From positions 1 to 64,000 of the forward strand of contig JANRIO010000135.1 in the NCBI GenBank assembly GCA_033764875.1: 64,000 nt of DNA. Reading direction: 5' to 3'. The notes beneath the pieces are model-generated. The model was given only the letters and a program-made list of their open reading frames with translations, did not search any database and was not told the origin of the DNA. This document shows, in pieces, positions 32,261 to 43,240 of this stretch. The DNA comes from AWTP1-13 sp033764875 (GTDB lineage: Bacteria; Pseudomonadota; Alphaproteobacteria; Rhizobiales; Hyphomicrobiaceae). Within the stretch, counting starts at the first letter, position 1, and each line of letters starts with the position of its first letter. The position numbers and the translations under genes were made by a program.

Positions 32261-32791
32261 ATGGATGAGATCGCGCTGGAGCCCTACGATCCGGGCTGGC
32301 CGGAGCGGTTCGTGGCGGAGCGGGCGGCGCTGGAGCAGGTGCTGCCGCGCGACGAGGTGCTGGCCATCGAGCACGCCGGCAGCACGGCGATCCCTGGCCT
32401 CGCGGCCAAGCCGATCCTCGACATCTTCATCGCCGTGCGCGACATCGGTGCGGCACGGCAGCGGCTGCTCGAGCCGGTGGTGTCGCTCGGCTACGTCTAC
32501 TGGGCCGAGAACCCGGACCGGTCCCGCATGTTCTTCGTCAAGGGCATGCCGCCGTTCGGGACGGCGCGCACCCACCACGTGCACGTGATGCAGCCGCACA
32601 CGCCAGCCTGGGACCGCGCGATCCTGTTCAGGGACCACTTGCGCGCCGACCCGGGGTGCGCGCAAAAGTATCTTCGTCTCAAGAGGGAGCTTGCCGCCCT
32701 TCACCGCGACGACCGCGAAGCCTATACGCGTAGCAAAGACGTCTTCATCGAGGGCGTGATGAACGAGATCCGCAGCCTCAACCAGAAATAA
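32261..32791 (+). CDS. GrpB-family nucleotidyltransferase-like protein
   Basis: The 176-residue protein matches the GrpB/UPF0157 family, a distant nucleotidyltransferase fold: LEPYDPGWPERFVAERAAL, AIEHAGSTAIPGLAAKPILD, HVHVMQPHTPAWDRAILFRD and YLRLKRELA are family hallmarks. The biochemical role is unsettled; some members are fused to CoaE. ATG 32261 lies 11 bp after the SDR stop, with GAGGG upstream. The next gene follows after 20 bp. Confidence 0.9.
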   Translation: MDEIALEPYDPGWPERFVAERAALEQVLPRDEVLAIEHAGSTAIPGLAAKPILDIFIAVRDIGAARQRLLEPVVSLGYVYWAENPDRSRMFFVKGMPPFGTARTHHVHVMQPHTPAWDRAILFRDHLRADPGCAQKYLRLKRELAALHRDDREAYTRSKDVFIEGVMNEIRSLNQK

Positions 32792-32811
32792 CGCAATCCG
32801 GAGGAAACCAC

Positions 32812-34620
32812 GTGAGCAAGAAGCCGACCGCCGCCCAGATGAAGAAGCTGCGCTCCAAGGCCTGGTTCGACAATTCCGAGAACCCGGACATGACCGCCAT
32901 CTATCTCGAGCGGTACATGAACTTCGGCCTGACGCGGGAGGAGCTGTCGTCGGGCAAGCCGATCATCGGCATCGCGCAGTCGGGCTCGGACCTGTCGCCG
33001 TGCAACCGGCACCACCTGGAGCTTGCCAAGCGCGTGCGCGAGGGCATCCGCGAGGCCGGCGGCATCGCCTTCGAGTTCCCGACGCACCCGATCCAGGAGA
33101 CGGGCAAGCGCCCCACCGCCTCGCTCGACCGCAACCTCGCCGACCTCGGCCTGGTCGAGGTGCTCTACGGCTATCCGCTCGACGGCGTGGTGCTGACCAC
33201 GGGCTGCGACAAGACCACGCCCAGCCAGCTGATGGCGGCAGCGACCGTCGACATCCCGGCGATCGTGCTCTCGGGCGGGCCGATGCTCAACGGCTGGTTC
33301 CGCGGCGAGCGCACGGGCTCGGGCACCATCGTGTGGAAGGCGCGGCAGATGTATGCCGCGGGCGAGATCAGCTACGAGGAGTTCGTGGAGCTCGTCGCGT
33401 CCTCGGCCCCCTCGCCCGGCCACTGCAACACGATGGGCACGGCGTCCACCATGAACTCGCTCGCCGAGGCGCTCGGCATGTCGCTGCCGGGCTGCGCGGC
33501 GCCGCCCGCCCCGCACAAGGAGCGCGCGCAGCTCGCCTACGAGACCGGCAAGCGCATCGTCGAGATGGTGTGGGAGGACCTGCGCCCGTCCAAGATCATG
33601 ACGCGGGAGGCCTTCGAGAACGTGATCGTGGTCAACTCCGCCATCGGCGGCTCGACCAATGCGCCGATCCATTTCAATGCCATTGCCAAGCATATCGGCG
33701 TCGCCCTCGACAACGACGACTGGGAGAAGATCGGCTATCCGATCCCGCTCATGGTCGACATGCAGCCGGCGGGCCGTTTCCTGGGCGAGGAGTATCATCG
33801 CGCCGGCGGCGTGCCGGCGGTGGTGCACGAGCTGATGAAGGCCAAGAAGATCCACGAGGGCGCGCTGACCGTGAACGGCCGCACCATGGGCGAGAACTGC
33901 AAGGATCGCGCGACCGTCGACCCCGAGGTGATCCGGTCCTACAGGAAGCCGCTCAGGGAGAAGGCCGGCTTCCTCAATCTCAAGGGCAACCTGTTCGACA
34001 GCGCCATCATGAAGACGAGCGTGATCTCGGACGAGTTCCGCGACCGCTATCTATCGAATCCGAAGGACCCCAATGCCTTCGAAGGCCGCGCCATCGTGTT
34101 CGACGGCCCGGAGGACTATCACAAGCGGATCGACGACCCCTCGCTCAAGATCGATTCGAGCTGCCTGCTGTTCATGCGTGGCGCGGGCCCCGTCGGCTAC
34201 CCGGGCGGCGCCGAGGTGGTGAACATGCGGCCGCCCTCATACCTGATCAAGAAGGGGGTGAGCTCGCTGCCGTGCATCGGCGACGGGCGCCAGTCCGGCA
34301 CCTCGGGCTCGCCCTCGATCCTCAATGCCTCGCCGGAGGCGGCGACCGGGGGCGGGCTTGCGATTCTCAAGACGGGCGACAAGGTGCGCATCGACCTCAA
34401 CAAGCGCACGGCCGACATCCTGATCTCGAGAGAGGAGTTCGATGCGCGGCGCGCGGCGCTGCAGGGCCACGGCGGCTACGACTATCCCAAGCACCAGACG
34501 CCCTGGCAGGAGATTCAGCGCGGCATGGTGGGCGAGCTCGCCGACGGCATGGTGCTGAAGCCGGCCGTGAAGTACCAGAAGATCGCCAAGACCAAGGGCA
34601 TCCCGCGCGACAACCACTAA
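32812..34620 (+). CDS. IlvD/Edd-family dehydratase (probably sugar-acid)
   Basis: The 602-residue enzyme belongs to the iron-sulphur dehydratases that include IlvD and Edd. Cluster cysteines are visible: Cys64 in LSPCNRH, Cys132 in TTGCDKTTP and Cys205 in PGHCNTMG. The C-terminal SGTSGSPSILNASPEAATGG block is the substrate-binding region. Sequence features such as ETGKRPTASLDRN and the length favour the branch that dehydrates sugar acids (for example xylonate or arabinonate) over amino-acid synthesis, but the assignment within the family is not certain. A GTG start follows AGGAAACC. It is the last gene of the SDR-grpB group and ends at a strong hairpin. Confidence 0.9.
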   Translation: MSKKPTAAQMKKLRSKAWFDNSENPDMTAIYLERYMNFGLTREELSSGKPIIGIAQSGSDLSPCNRHHLELAKRVREGIREAGGIAFEFPTHPIQETGKRPTASLDRNLADLGLVEVLYGYPLDGVVLTTGCDKTTPSQLMAAATVDIPAIVLSGGPMLNGWFRGERTGSGTIVWKARQMYAAGEISYEEFVELVASSAPSPGHCNTMGTASTMNSLAEALGMSLPGCAAPPAPHKERAQLAYETGKRIVEMVWEDLRPSKIMTREAFENVIVVNSAIGGSTNAPIHFNAIAKHIGVALDNDDWEKIGYPIPLMVDMQPAGRFLGEEYHRAGGVPAVVHELMKAKKIHEGALTVNGRTMGENCKDRATVDPEVIRSYRKPLREKAGFLNLKGNLFDSAIMKTSVISDEFRDRYLSNPKDPNAFEGRAIVFDGPEDYHKRIDDPSLKIDSSCLLFMRGAGPVGYPGGAEVVNMRPPSYLIKKGVSSLPCIGDGRQSGTSGSPSILNASPEAATGGGLAILKTGDKVRIDLNKRTADILISREEFDARRAALQGHGGYDYPKHQTPWQEIQRGMVGELADGMVLKPAVKYQKIAKTKGIPRDNH

Positions 34621-34646
34621 GCCGACCCATCGGCCCGCCGTGGACG

Positions 34647-34669
34647 CCGCGCCGCACGAGGCGGCGCGG
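34647..34669. terminator. Hairpin terminator after the dehydratase
   Basis: A perfect 9-bp stem, CCGCGCCGC (34647-34655) and GCGGCGCGG (34661-34669), with loop ACGAG. It lies 27 bp beyond the dehydratase stop and in front of a convergent gene. Confidence 0.6.
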
Positions 34670-34686
34670 TGCCAGCGGTGCCGACG

Positions 34687-34977
34687 TCAGTCGTCCTCGA
34701 CAAGGCGGCGCAGCGCGCCGCGGATGGCCGCTTCGGTCGGATCGGCCGCGGGGAGCCTTCGGCGCGGGGCTACGGGGGCATCCTCGTCGTCGTCGCTGGC
34801 GCGCCGATCCTCTGCCAGGTCGCGCAGGGCGGCCGTGGGGTTGGTGCGAAGGGATTTGGCGCAGGCCGCAATCGCTGCGTCATCGTCCAGATGCGCGCAG
34901 GCTCCCCGCGGGCCGGCAAGCGCCGCGTGCGAGCCTAAAAGCAATAGTCCAAGAACCATGATGGCCCGTACCGACAT
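34687..34977 (-). CDS. Small periplasmic protein, 96 aa
   Basis: A signal peptide (MSVRAIMVLGLLLLGSHAALA) is followed by GPRGACAHLDDDAAIAACAK, with two Cys that can pair, and an acidic-then-basic disordered stretch (EDRRASDDDEDAPVAPRRR) and a final helix. I do not recognise it. It is convergent with the dehydratase gene. Confidence 0.65.
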   Translation of the reverse strand: MSVRAIMVLGLLLLGSHAALAGPRGACAHLDDDAAIAACAKSLRTNPTAALRDLAEDRRASDDDEDAPVAPRRRLPAADPTEAAIRGALRRLVEDD

Positions 34978-35102
34978 GTCAGCCTCCGAGTGTGCCTATC
35001 TGCCGGCTTGATGCCACGGGGCGCCAGCGTTGGCTGTTTCGCCGGTAACAGGCGGCACGTGCCGGCAGAGCGGCTGCAGCCAAGCCGACCGCCGATGCTT
35101 GA

Positions 35103-35480
35103 TCACGCAGGCTGTATTGGCGCGCGCTGGGCCGGGTCGTAGAAGAAGGTTTCCTCCACAATCTTGTCGTCGCGCCAGGTTTGGTAGGCCAGTTCCTCGA
35201 TGCGCGTCCTGGAACCGTCCTGCCACTCGAAATCGAACACCCAGCGGATGACGACATGATCGTCGACGACGAAAACGGGGCGGACGCACGTGCTGCGCAC
35301 GGACCCGGCCCTGGCGAGAACCCGCCGCTCGTGCGCGACAAGCGCGTCGCGGCCCCTGCGGGGTGGGTCCTGGTTCTCCCGCATCGTTGCATCGGGCGCG
35401 TAGAATTCCTCGATGGCCTCGACATGCGCATTTTCGAGTACGCGCGCGATGAACTGGTCGAGGACCTGTTGCGACGGCAT
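35103..35480 (-). CDS. SnoaL/NTF2-like protein
   Basis: The 125-residue protein has the NTF2/SnoaL cone fold: an N-terminal helix (VLDQFIARVLENAHVEAIEEFYAPDA), ENQ in the usual acid position, and strands VFVVDDHVVIRWVFDFEW and ELAYQTWRDDKIVEETFFYDP. Members include ketosteroid isomerases, small-ring cyclases and binding proteins; no substrate can be named. ATG 35480 has a GGAG site six bases upstream; an ATG four codons earlier is possible. Confidence 0.8.
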   Translation of the reverse strand: MPSQQVLDQFIARVLENAHVEAIEEFYAPDATMRENQDPPRRGRDALVAHERRVLARAGSVRSTCVRPVFVVDDHVVIRWVFDFEWQDGSRTRIEELAYQTWRDDKIVEETFFYDPAQRAPIQPA

Positions 35481-35565
35481 GGGTTTCTCCATGTTTAGAA
35501 GGAAGCATCAGCTCTGTTCCGGCGGGCTTTCCGCAAACCCGAAGCCCGGCGCCCATATCGTCTCC

Positions 35566-36189
35566 TCACGCGCCGGGCAGCAGGATGAGGTGGTTGGGCA
35601 GGCCGCGCTCGCGGCGGGTGCCGGGCGGAAAGTGCTGGGCCAGGTGCGTGCCGACCTCGGTGATCGCCACGACGAGGCCGTCGCCGGCGCGGCCCTCGCC
35701 GATGGCCCGCGTCAGGTCGGCGACGATGCGGTCCCAGGTGCCCTCCGCGACGCGCTCGTGGATGCCCTTGTCGGCGATGATCTCGGCGTAGCGCTCGGCA
35801 ACCGACACGAAGATCAGCACGCCGGTGTGGTTGTCGGTGGTGTGCAGGTTCTGCGCCATGAACTGCTCGAGCGCCCGCTTGTGGGCGCGCACCTGCTTCA
35901 GCGCCCACGGCGCCAGGCGGTAGCGCAAGGGCCGCTGCATGAGCAGCGTCACGAGGCCCACGAAGGTCAGGAGCTGCAGGACGTAGATGGTCTGGATCGG
36001 CCACCAGGTCCAGAAGATCAAGGGCAGCGGCACGGCCAGGGCCGCGAGCGAGGCCCAGAGAAACGGCACGTGCAGGTAGGAGCCGCTCTCGGCGGCGATG
36101 ACGGCGACGATCTCGCCGGTAGTCGCGGCCTCGGCCTTGCCGATGGCGTCGGCGATGCGCCGCTGGTCTTGCTCGCTCACGAGAGGCAT
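35566..36189 (-). CDS. TPM-domain membrane protein
   Basis: The 207-residue protein begins with VSEQDQRRIADAIGKAEAATTGEIVAVIA, a TPM-type domain start, then two membrane helices (HVPFLWASLAALAVPLPLIF, IYVLQLLTFVGLVTLLMQ), a cytoplasmic or periplasmic loop, and closes with the second half of the TPM domain (HTTDNHTGVLIFVSVAERYA and ITEVGTHLAQHFPPG). TPM proteins with LemA partners are linked to envelope or photosystem upkeep; function in bacteria is uncertain. It is the third gene of the lemA group, with GGAGGGAGA before ATG 36189. Confidence 0.85.
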   Translation of the reverse strand: MPLVSEQDQRRIADAIGKAEAATTGEIVAVIAAESGSYLHVPFLWASLAALAVPLPLIFWTWWPIQTIYVLQLLTFVGLVTLLMQRPLRYRLAPWALKQVRAHKRALEQFMAQNLHTTDNHTGVLIFVSVAERYAEIIADKGIHERVAEGTWDRIVADLTRAIGEGRAGDGLVVAITEVGTHLAQHFPPGTRRERGLPNHLILLPGA

Positions 36190-36271
36190 GGCGCCGTCTC
36201 CCTCCTGTGCTGCCGGGCCAACGGTGCCGCGTTCCGGGGCCCGATATTGCCATTGCGCGCCTGATGCATGC

Positions 36272-37171
36272 TCACCAGCTTCCCGACGATCCGCCGCCAC
36301 CGAAGTCGCCGCCGCCGCCGGAGAAGCCGCCGCCGCTGTCTCCCCCGCCGCTGCCGCGCCAGCCGCCCGAGCTCGAGCCCCAATTGCCGGCGTCCCAGGC
36401 GGGCGGGACGGTGCCCGCCCGCCTGGCGCGCCGGGCGTTGGCGGCGGCCGGATGCGCCATCTGGCGCTGCTGCATCCACACCATGAAGAGAGCGACGGTG
36501 ATGAAGAAGATGAGGAAGTAGAGCGCCATGTTGTCGCCGCCGGAGGCATTGCGCTTCTTGCCGGCTTCGGCGCGCTGGCGCACGGCCTCGGCGTCGCCGA
36601 GCAGCACGTCCTTGATGTCGTGCACGCCGGCCCTGATCCCGCCCGAGAAGTCGTTGCGCCGGAACGCGGGCAGGATGGCGTACTCGATGATGAGCTTGGC
36701 GAGCAGGTCCGTCATCACGGGCTCGAGGCCGCGGCCGACCTCGATGCGCACCTTGCGCTCGCCGGGGGCGACGATCAGCACGACGCCGTTGTTGACGCCT
36801 TTCTGGCCTAGGCCCCAGGCGCGCCCGAGCTGGTAGCCGAAATCCTCGATCGGGTAGCCCTGCAGCGACTTGGTCGTGAACACGACGAGTTGGTCGGTCG
36901 ACTTCGCCTCGAGGAGCTTCAGGTCCTCGAGGATGGCGCTGCGGTCGGCGGGCGAGAGCAGGCCGGCCTCGTCGATGACGCGGCCGGTCAGCGCCGGAAA
37001 CTTGGGCTGGGCGCGCGCGGGCGCCGCAGCGACGAGCACGGCGAGGACGAGCAGGAGCAGCGCAGCGAGGGCCAGGCCTGCCGCGGCCGACGCCGGGAGC
37101 GCCCGGGGCGGCCGCGCGGGCGCGCGGCTGCGGGGGACGCAGGCGGGGAGGCGGCCGGAGAGAGAGGGCAT
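36272..37171 (-). CDS. TPM-domain protein with Gly-rich tail (YgcG-like)
   Basis: A signal-anchor region (LALAALLLLVLAVLVAAAPARA) leads to a TPM domain (FPALTGRVIDEAGLLSPADR to LLAKLIIEYAILPAFRRNDF), a second membrane helix (MALYFLIFFITVALFMVWM), and a C-terminal tail of Gly and Ser (SSGGWRGSGGGDSGGGFSGG and more). This YgcG form nearly always follows lemA. The protein is anchored by both ends. ATG 37171 is taken as start; a GTG at 37183 with GAGGA close by is an alternative. Confidence 0.85.
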   Translation of the reverse strand: MPSLSGRLPACVPRSRAPARPPRALPASAAAGLALAALLLLVLAVLVAAAPARAQPKFPALTGRVIDEAGLLSPADRSAILEDLKLLEAKSTDQLVVFTTKSLQGYPIEDFGYQLGRAWGLGQKGVNNGVVLIVAPGERKVRIEVGRGLEPVMTDLLAKLIIEYAILPAFRRNDFSGGIRAGVHDIKDVLLGDAEAVRQRAEAGKKRNASGGDNMALYFLIFFITVALFMVWMQQRQMAHPAAANARRARRAGTVPPAWDAGNWGSSSGGWRGSGGGDSGGGFSGGGGDFGGGGSSGSW

Positions 37172-37202
37172 CGGCGAGGTCACGCCGTCCTCGCGCGCAG
37201 GG

Positions 37203-37832
37203 CTACTTCTTGGTGCCGAAATCGACCTTCGGGGTCTGCATCTCGGACGGAGGGATGTCGAACGTCGCCATGGGCTGGGCCGACGCGTAGAGGAACGACT
37301 TCCACAGGCGTCCGGGGAAGGTGGCGAGCTCGGTATTGTAGACGCGCACCGCCTCGATGTAGTCGCGCCGGGCGATGGCGATGCGGTTCTCCGTGCCCTC
37401 GAGCTGGGACTGCAGGGCAAGGAAGTTCTGGCCGGACTTGAGCTCAGGGTAGTTCTCGACCACCGACAGCAGCTGGCGCAGCGCGCCCGAGAAGCTGTTC
37501 TGCGCGTCCTGGAAGCGCTTCATCGCCTCGGGGTTGGTCGTGGCGTCGGGCGGCAGCTGGATCTGGGCCTGGGTGGCCCGCGCGCGGGCCTCGACCACGC
37601 TGGTCAGCACGTCCTTCTCCTGCGCGGCGAAGCCCTTCACGGTCTCGACCAGGTTCGGCACCAGGTCCGCGCGCCGCTTGTACTGGGACAGCACCTCCGA
37701 CCATTTCGCCTTCGCCGTCTGCTCGTAAGTCGGGATGTTGTTGACGCCGCATCCGGCCAGGGAGACGGAGGCGAACATCACCGCGAGGAGCAGGCCCAGG
37801 CGGCGCAGCACGCCGCTCCGGGCAGGGGGCAT
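37203..37832 (-). CDS. lemA: LemA-family lipoprotein
   Basis: The start at ATG 37832 gives a lipoprotein signal (LLLAVMFASVSLAGC, lipobox LAGC), then the LemA helical core: NNIPTYEQTAKAKWSEVLSQ, RRADLVPNLVETVKGFAAQE, and NRIAIARRDYIEAVRVYNTE with the final RLWKSFLYASAQPMATFDIP. LemA proteins form helical bundles and are almost always coded with a YgcG-type TPM protein, as here, though the shared role is unsettled. Two ATGs further upstream (37856, 37862) would give a longer leader. Confidence 0.9.
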   Translation of the reverse strand: MPPARSGVLRRLGLLLAVMFASVSLAGCGVNNIPTYEQTAKAKWSEVLSQYKRRADLVPNLVETVKGFAAQEKDVLTSVVEARARATQAQIQLPPDATTNPEAMKRFQDAQNSFSGALRQLLSVVENYPELKSGQNFLALQSQLEGTENRIAIARRDYIEAVRVYNTELATFPGRLWKSFLYASAQPMATFDIPPSEMQTPKVDFGTKK

Positions 37833-38490
37833 TCCAGTCACCAACACGCCAGTCATGTGCAAAATACCGCACCCGTGTGCGGGTCCCTGGTCAACTGCGC
37901 CGGACCTTGGCGTTCCGGCAGCGCGCCCGACGTCCTCGGTCCGGAGCGTTCGTGGCGCTGCCTAGCGGCAGTGCAGCCCACGGACGAGCCCATTCCGAAC
38001 GCGCGGGCCTGATGGCAAGCCTTCTCGTGTTCCGGTCGCCGGCCGCGTGCAGCGTCTGCCGCAGGTGCCCACGGCCTCGCGAGCGGCCACTAGATGGTCT
38101 TGAATTGTGGCGAAGGGTAGTGTGCGCCATGCCGCAATCCGACCAGAGGCTCCGGCCAGCGGCACGCCCTATCCCGTTAAAGGTCTGCCACAGAAGCGGC
38201 TTTGCGCCGGCTCAGCAAGATTGACGCAAGCGCGGCCCGGCGCTTCGCCACGAGGAGCGAGCATGCGTGCCACGCCGAAAAGCGGGTGCCGATGCAAGTC
38301 TCGGTGAATGAGGCGCATCCGGCCGCGGAGCGGGCGGCTCGGACGCCGACATCCCCCATGCTCCGCACCATTCTGACTACGCGATCCTGCCGTCGGCGGG
38401 TCGATCGCGGGTGTCGTTCGTCCCTCCCCCCGTAAGGACAGGGGAAGGGGATCGGTTGCGCACGGAGGGCTGCCGGCGGCGGCGGTCGCC
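37833..38490. other. Intergenic region, no gene seen
   Basis: In these 660 bp I find no frame with coding character on either strand and no clear hairpin or promoter. It lies between the lemA start and the end of the acyl-CoA ligase gene, so it must carry the lemA promoter. Confidence 0.4.
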
Positions 38491-40137
<1,647 letters not shown>

Positions 40138-40248
40138 TCTTTCCTTCCTCCCTGGCACCCTTGCTGGCCCCAGAGTAACCTTCCCTGGAGCCTCGCGCCA
40201 AGCCGGGGTAAGAAGCTCTAGCCAACAAGTAAAGAGGAGAACGCACCC

Positions 40249-42342
40249 GTGTCAGTGGTCACCACGGAAAAGCAGGGCGACGTCACCGTCATCCGTATGA
40301 ACAACCCGCCCGTGAATGCGCTCGGGCATGCCCTCAGGGTGGGGCTCGAGAAGGCCTTCAACGAGGCCAGCGCGGACGCGGGCGTGAAGGCGGTCGTGCT
40401 GACCGGGACGGGCAAGTTCTTCTCGGCCGGCGCCGACATCACCGAGTTCAAGGGGGAGATGAAGGCCCCGTTCCTCCCTGAGCTGATCGACCACATCGAG
40501 CAGTCGGGCAAGCCGGTCGTCGCGGCCGTCAACGGAACGGCGCTGGGCGGCGGCCTGGAGCTGGCGCTCGGCTGCCACTACCGGGTGGCGCAATCCGACG
40601 TAAAGCAGCTTGGGCTGCCCGAGATCAAGCTCGGCATCATCCCCGGGGCAGGGGGCACCCAGCGCCTGCCGCGCGCCATCGGCGCCGAGCAGGCTCTGCA
40701 ACTCATCACGACGGGCACCTTCATCGACGCCAAGAAGGGGGCCGCGGCCGGGCTCATCGACAAGGTGGCCGACGGCGACGTGGTGGCCGCGGCCGTGGAG
40801 TTCGCCAGGGCGCAGGTGGGCAAGCCCGTGCGCCGGGTGGGCGAGGTCAAGATCGACAAGGCGGCGCTGCCGGACGGGCTGTTCGAGAAGGCCCGCGGCG
40901 CCACGGCCCGGCACCCGTCCGGGCCGATCGCGCCCAAGTGCGCCATCGACGCGGTGGAGGCGGCCGTCAACCTGCCGCTCGCGGAGGGCAATGCCAAGGA
41001 GCGGGCGCTGTTCCGCGAGGCGGCGGCAAGCCCCTACGCACGCGCCCTTCAGTATGCGTTCTTTGCCGAGCGCCAGGCGGCGAACCTGCCGGGCATCGGG
41101 CCGGATACCAAGCTGCGCGAGGTCAAGAGCCTCGGCGTGCTCGGCGCCGGCACCATGGGCACCGGCATCACGCTCGCCTTCCTCAATGCCGGCATTCCCG
41201 TGACCATCGTGGAGACGACGCAGGAGGCTCTCGACAAAGGCGTGGCGCGGATCAAGGACACGCTCGCCCAGAACGCCAAGCGCGGCCGCATCACGGAAGC
41301 GCAGGCGGCCGACCGCTTCGGCAAGCTCACCCCGTCGCTGAAGATGGAGGACTTCGCCGACAAGGACCTCGTGATCGAGGCCGTGTTCGAGAACATGGCG
41401 CTGAAGAAGGAGATCTTCGCCAAGCTCGACAAGATCGCCAAGAGCGGCGCCATCCTGGCGTCCAACACCTCGACGCTCGACGTCAACGAGATCGCTGCCG
41501 TGACGAAGCGGCCGCAGGACGTGCTGGGGCTGCACTTCTTCTCGCCGGCCAACATCATGCGGTTGCTCGAGATCGTCCGCGGCGAGAAGACCGCGGCCGA
41601 CGTGATGGCGACATCGATGGCCATCGCCAAGAAGATCGGCAAGGTCGGCGTGCAGGCGGGCGTGTGCGACGGCTTCGTGGGAAATCGCATGCTCGCCGCC
41701 TACGGCAACGAGGTGCAGGCGATGAACCTGGAGGGCGCCATGCCGCAGGAGATCGACGGCGCGCTCGAGAAGTGGGGCATGGCCATGGGACCGCTCGCCG
41801 TGAGCGATCTCGCCGGCCTCGACGTCGGGTACCGCATCCGCAAGGAGCGCAAGCTCACCGGCGAGGCGGCGCAGTTTGCGCGCATTCCCGACAAGATCGT
41901 CGAGATGGGGCGGCTGGGCCAGAAGAGCGGGGCCGGCTACTACAAGTACGACGAGAACCGCAAGCGCATGGTCGACCCGGAGATCGAGGCGCTGATCAAG
42001 GCGGAGGCCGAGGCCCTGCAGATCAAGCAGCGCAGCATCCCCGCCGACGAGATCGTGGAGCGCTGCCTCCTGAGGCTCGCCAACGAGGGCGCCAAGATCC
42101 TCGAGGAGGGCATCGCGCTCAGGGCGTCGGACTGCGACGTCATGTACATGAACGGCTACGGCTTCCCGGCCTGGCGCGGCGGGCCGATGTGGCAGGCCGA
42201 CAACATGGGCCTTCAGGTGGTGGCGGAGAAGATCAAGGCCTACGAGGCGAAGTACGGCGCGCGCTGGAAGATGGCGCGGCTGATCGAGAAGCTGGCCGCG
42301 GAAGGATCGAGCTTCGCCGCCTACGACGCGAAGAAGAAGTAG
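40249..42342 (+). CDS. fadJ: FadJ-like multifunctional beta-oxidation protein
   Basis: The 697-residue protein joins an enoyl-CoA hydratase/isomerase domain (about 1-190; oxyanion-hole segments SAGADITEF and NGTALGGGLELALG, catalytic Glu in LPEIKLGIIPGAGGTQRLPR) to a 3-hydroxyacyl-CoA dehydrogenase (NAD loop LGVLGAGTMGTGITLAF at about 297, LHFFSPANIMRLLEIV with the catalytic His, then the C-terminal 3HCDH repeats). It carries out two consecutive steps of fatty-acid beta-oxidation. No thiolase is adjacent. GTG 40249 is preceded by GAGGAGA. It ends at a perfect hairpin. Confidence 0.95.
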   Translation: MSVVTTEKQGDVTVIRMNNPPVNALGHALRVGLEKAFNEASADAGVKAVVLTGTGKFFSAGADITEFKGEMKAPFLPELIDHIEQSGKPVVAAVNGTALGGGLELALGCHYRVAQSDVKQLGLPEIKLGIIPGAGGTQRLPRAIGAEQALQLITTGTFIDAKKGAAAGLIDKVADGDVVAAAVEFARAQVGKPVRRVGEVKIDKAALPDGLFEKARGATARHPSGPIAPKCAIDAVEAAVNLPLAEGNAKERALFREAAASPYARALQYAFFAERQAANLPGIGPDTKLREVKSLGVLGAGTMGTGITLAFLNAGIPVTIVETTQEALDKGVARIKDTLAQNAKRGRITEAQAADRFGKLTPSLKMEDFADKDLVIEAVFENMALKKEIFAKLDKIAKSGAILASNTSTLDVNEIAAVTKRPQDVLGLHFFSPANIMRLLEIVRGEKTAADVMATSMAIAKKIGKVGVQAGVCDGFVGNRMLAAYGNEVQAMNLEGAMPQEIDGALEKWGMAMGPLAVSDLAGLDVGYRIRKERKLTGEAAQFARIPDKIVEMGRLGQKSGAGYYKYDENRKRMVDPEIEALIKAEAEALQIKQRSIPADEIVERCLLRLANEGAKILEEGIALRASDCDVMYMNGYGFPAWRGGPMWQADNMGLQVVAEKIKAYEAKYGARWKMARLIEKLAAEGSSFAAYDAKKK

Positions 42343-42370
42343 GCGCAGCGTCTGCGCCGGCAGGTGGACC

Positions 42371-42401
42371 GAGGCCGGAACGCGTGGCGCGTTCCGGCCT
42401 C
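42371..42401. terminator. Bidirectional terminator hairpin
   Basis: A perfect 14-bp stem, GAGGCCGGAACGCG (42371-42384) and CGCGTTCCGGCCTC (42388-42401), with a three-base loop. It sits between the convergent ends of the FadJ-like gene (42342) and the next minus-strand gene (42419) and would serve both. Confidence 0.75.
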
Positions 42402-42418
42402 GTCGTGTTCCAGGGGGC

Positions 42419-42997
42419 TCATGGGCTGCCCTTGCGGTCGCTCGAGAAGCTGCGACGGTCGGCCTCGTCGGAAAGCAGCTCGAGCAGCCGCCGCATCTGC
42501 CGGATGGGGATATCGCCGCTCGCCTTGTCTCCCAGGCGCTGCTCGAGCGCATCGATGCGCTTCCACAACTCGTCGAGCTTGCGGGCGAGCTCCGCGGCAC
42601 GGTGCGTGTCGCGGACGAGGCGGCGCATCTCGTCCATCGCCTCCATCACCGCGCCGGCGTAGGGGGCAAGGTGGGAGAAGCGGTGCAGCCACCGGGCAGC
42701 CCCATAGGCCAGCCCGAACGCGCGCCGCAGCATGGTGCTGGGCGGCTGCTCGAGCCCGACCGCGTGGGCGGAGACGCGCTGGGCGGCGTGCGCCGGGAGC
42801 GTGCCGAGAGAGAGGAGAGCGGCAAGCGATGCGGCGCAGGCCACGGCGAGGAGGCGCCTGGACCTGGTGCCGGACGGGGCGGCACGGCTCGAGGGCCTTG
42901 GCGGCGGTCCATGACCGCTCCCGACTTTGCTTTGGCGTGCCGCGCCAGGCGGCGCAGTCTCCTGCGGTTGCGGGGGCAATTGGTGCACAATGCGCAT
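42419..42997 (-). CDS. Hypothetical exported or membrane-anchored protein
   Basis: ATG 42997 has a GGGAGG site upstream. A long basic, proline-rich N-terminal tail leads to one hydrophobic segment (LLAVACAASLAALLSLGTL, about residues 50-70, followed by PAHAAQR, which could be a cleavage site). The rest is helical (AMDEMRRLVRDTHRAAELAR, LDELWKRIDALEQRLG), probably a coiled coil. It is unrecognised. The unusual length before the hydrophobic segment suggests either a TAT-independent late leader or an internal start. Confidence 0.6.
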   Translation of the reverse strand: MRIVHQLPPQPQETAPPGAARQSKVGSGHGPPPRPSSRAAPSGTRSRRLLAVACAASLAALLSLGTLPAHAAQRVSAHAVGLEQPPSTMLRRAFGLAYGAARWLHRFSHLAPYAGAVMEAMDEMRRLVRDTHRAAELARKLDELWKRIDALEQRLGDKASGDIPIRQMRRLLELLSDEADRRSFSSDRKGSP

Positions 42998-43240
42998 TGC
43001 GATCCTCCCTATGCGCGGAAATGAACCCAAATGATCGTCTGAGCGTGCTCATTGCTGACACTATGAGGGATCGATTGACCAAAAACAACCTAAATGTGTC
43101 GGTCTATAGTGCCTATTTAAGTATTTTTTAACGATTGCTGCAGAGAATCGCGTTGGAATGTGCTATCTGCGTTCGTAGTGGACACGAATGTGCGCGCGCA
43201 GGTTGTGCAAATTGGTCCGCGCGCGCAAGCTTTGGCTCCC

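Noticed and set aside
43075..43110. Promoter TTGACC with TATAGT before the 279-aa gene
   Set aside because: The spacing is 24 bp, too long for a sigma-70-type promoter.
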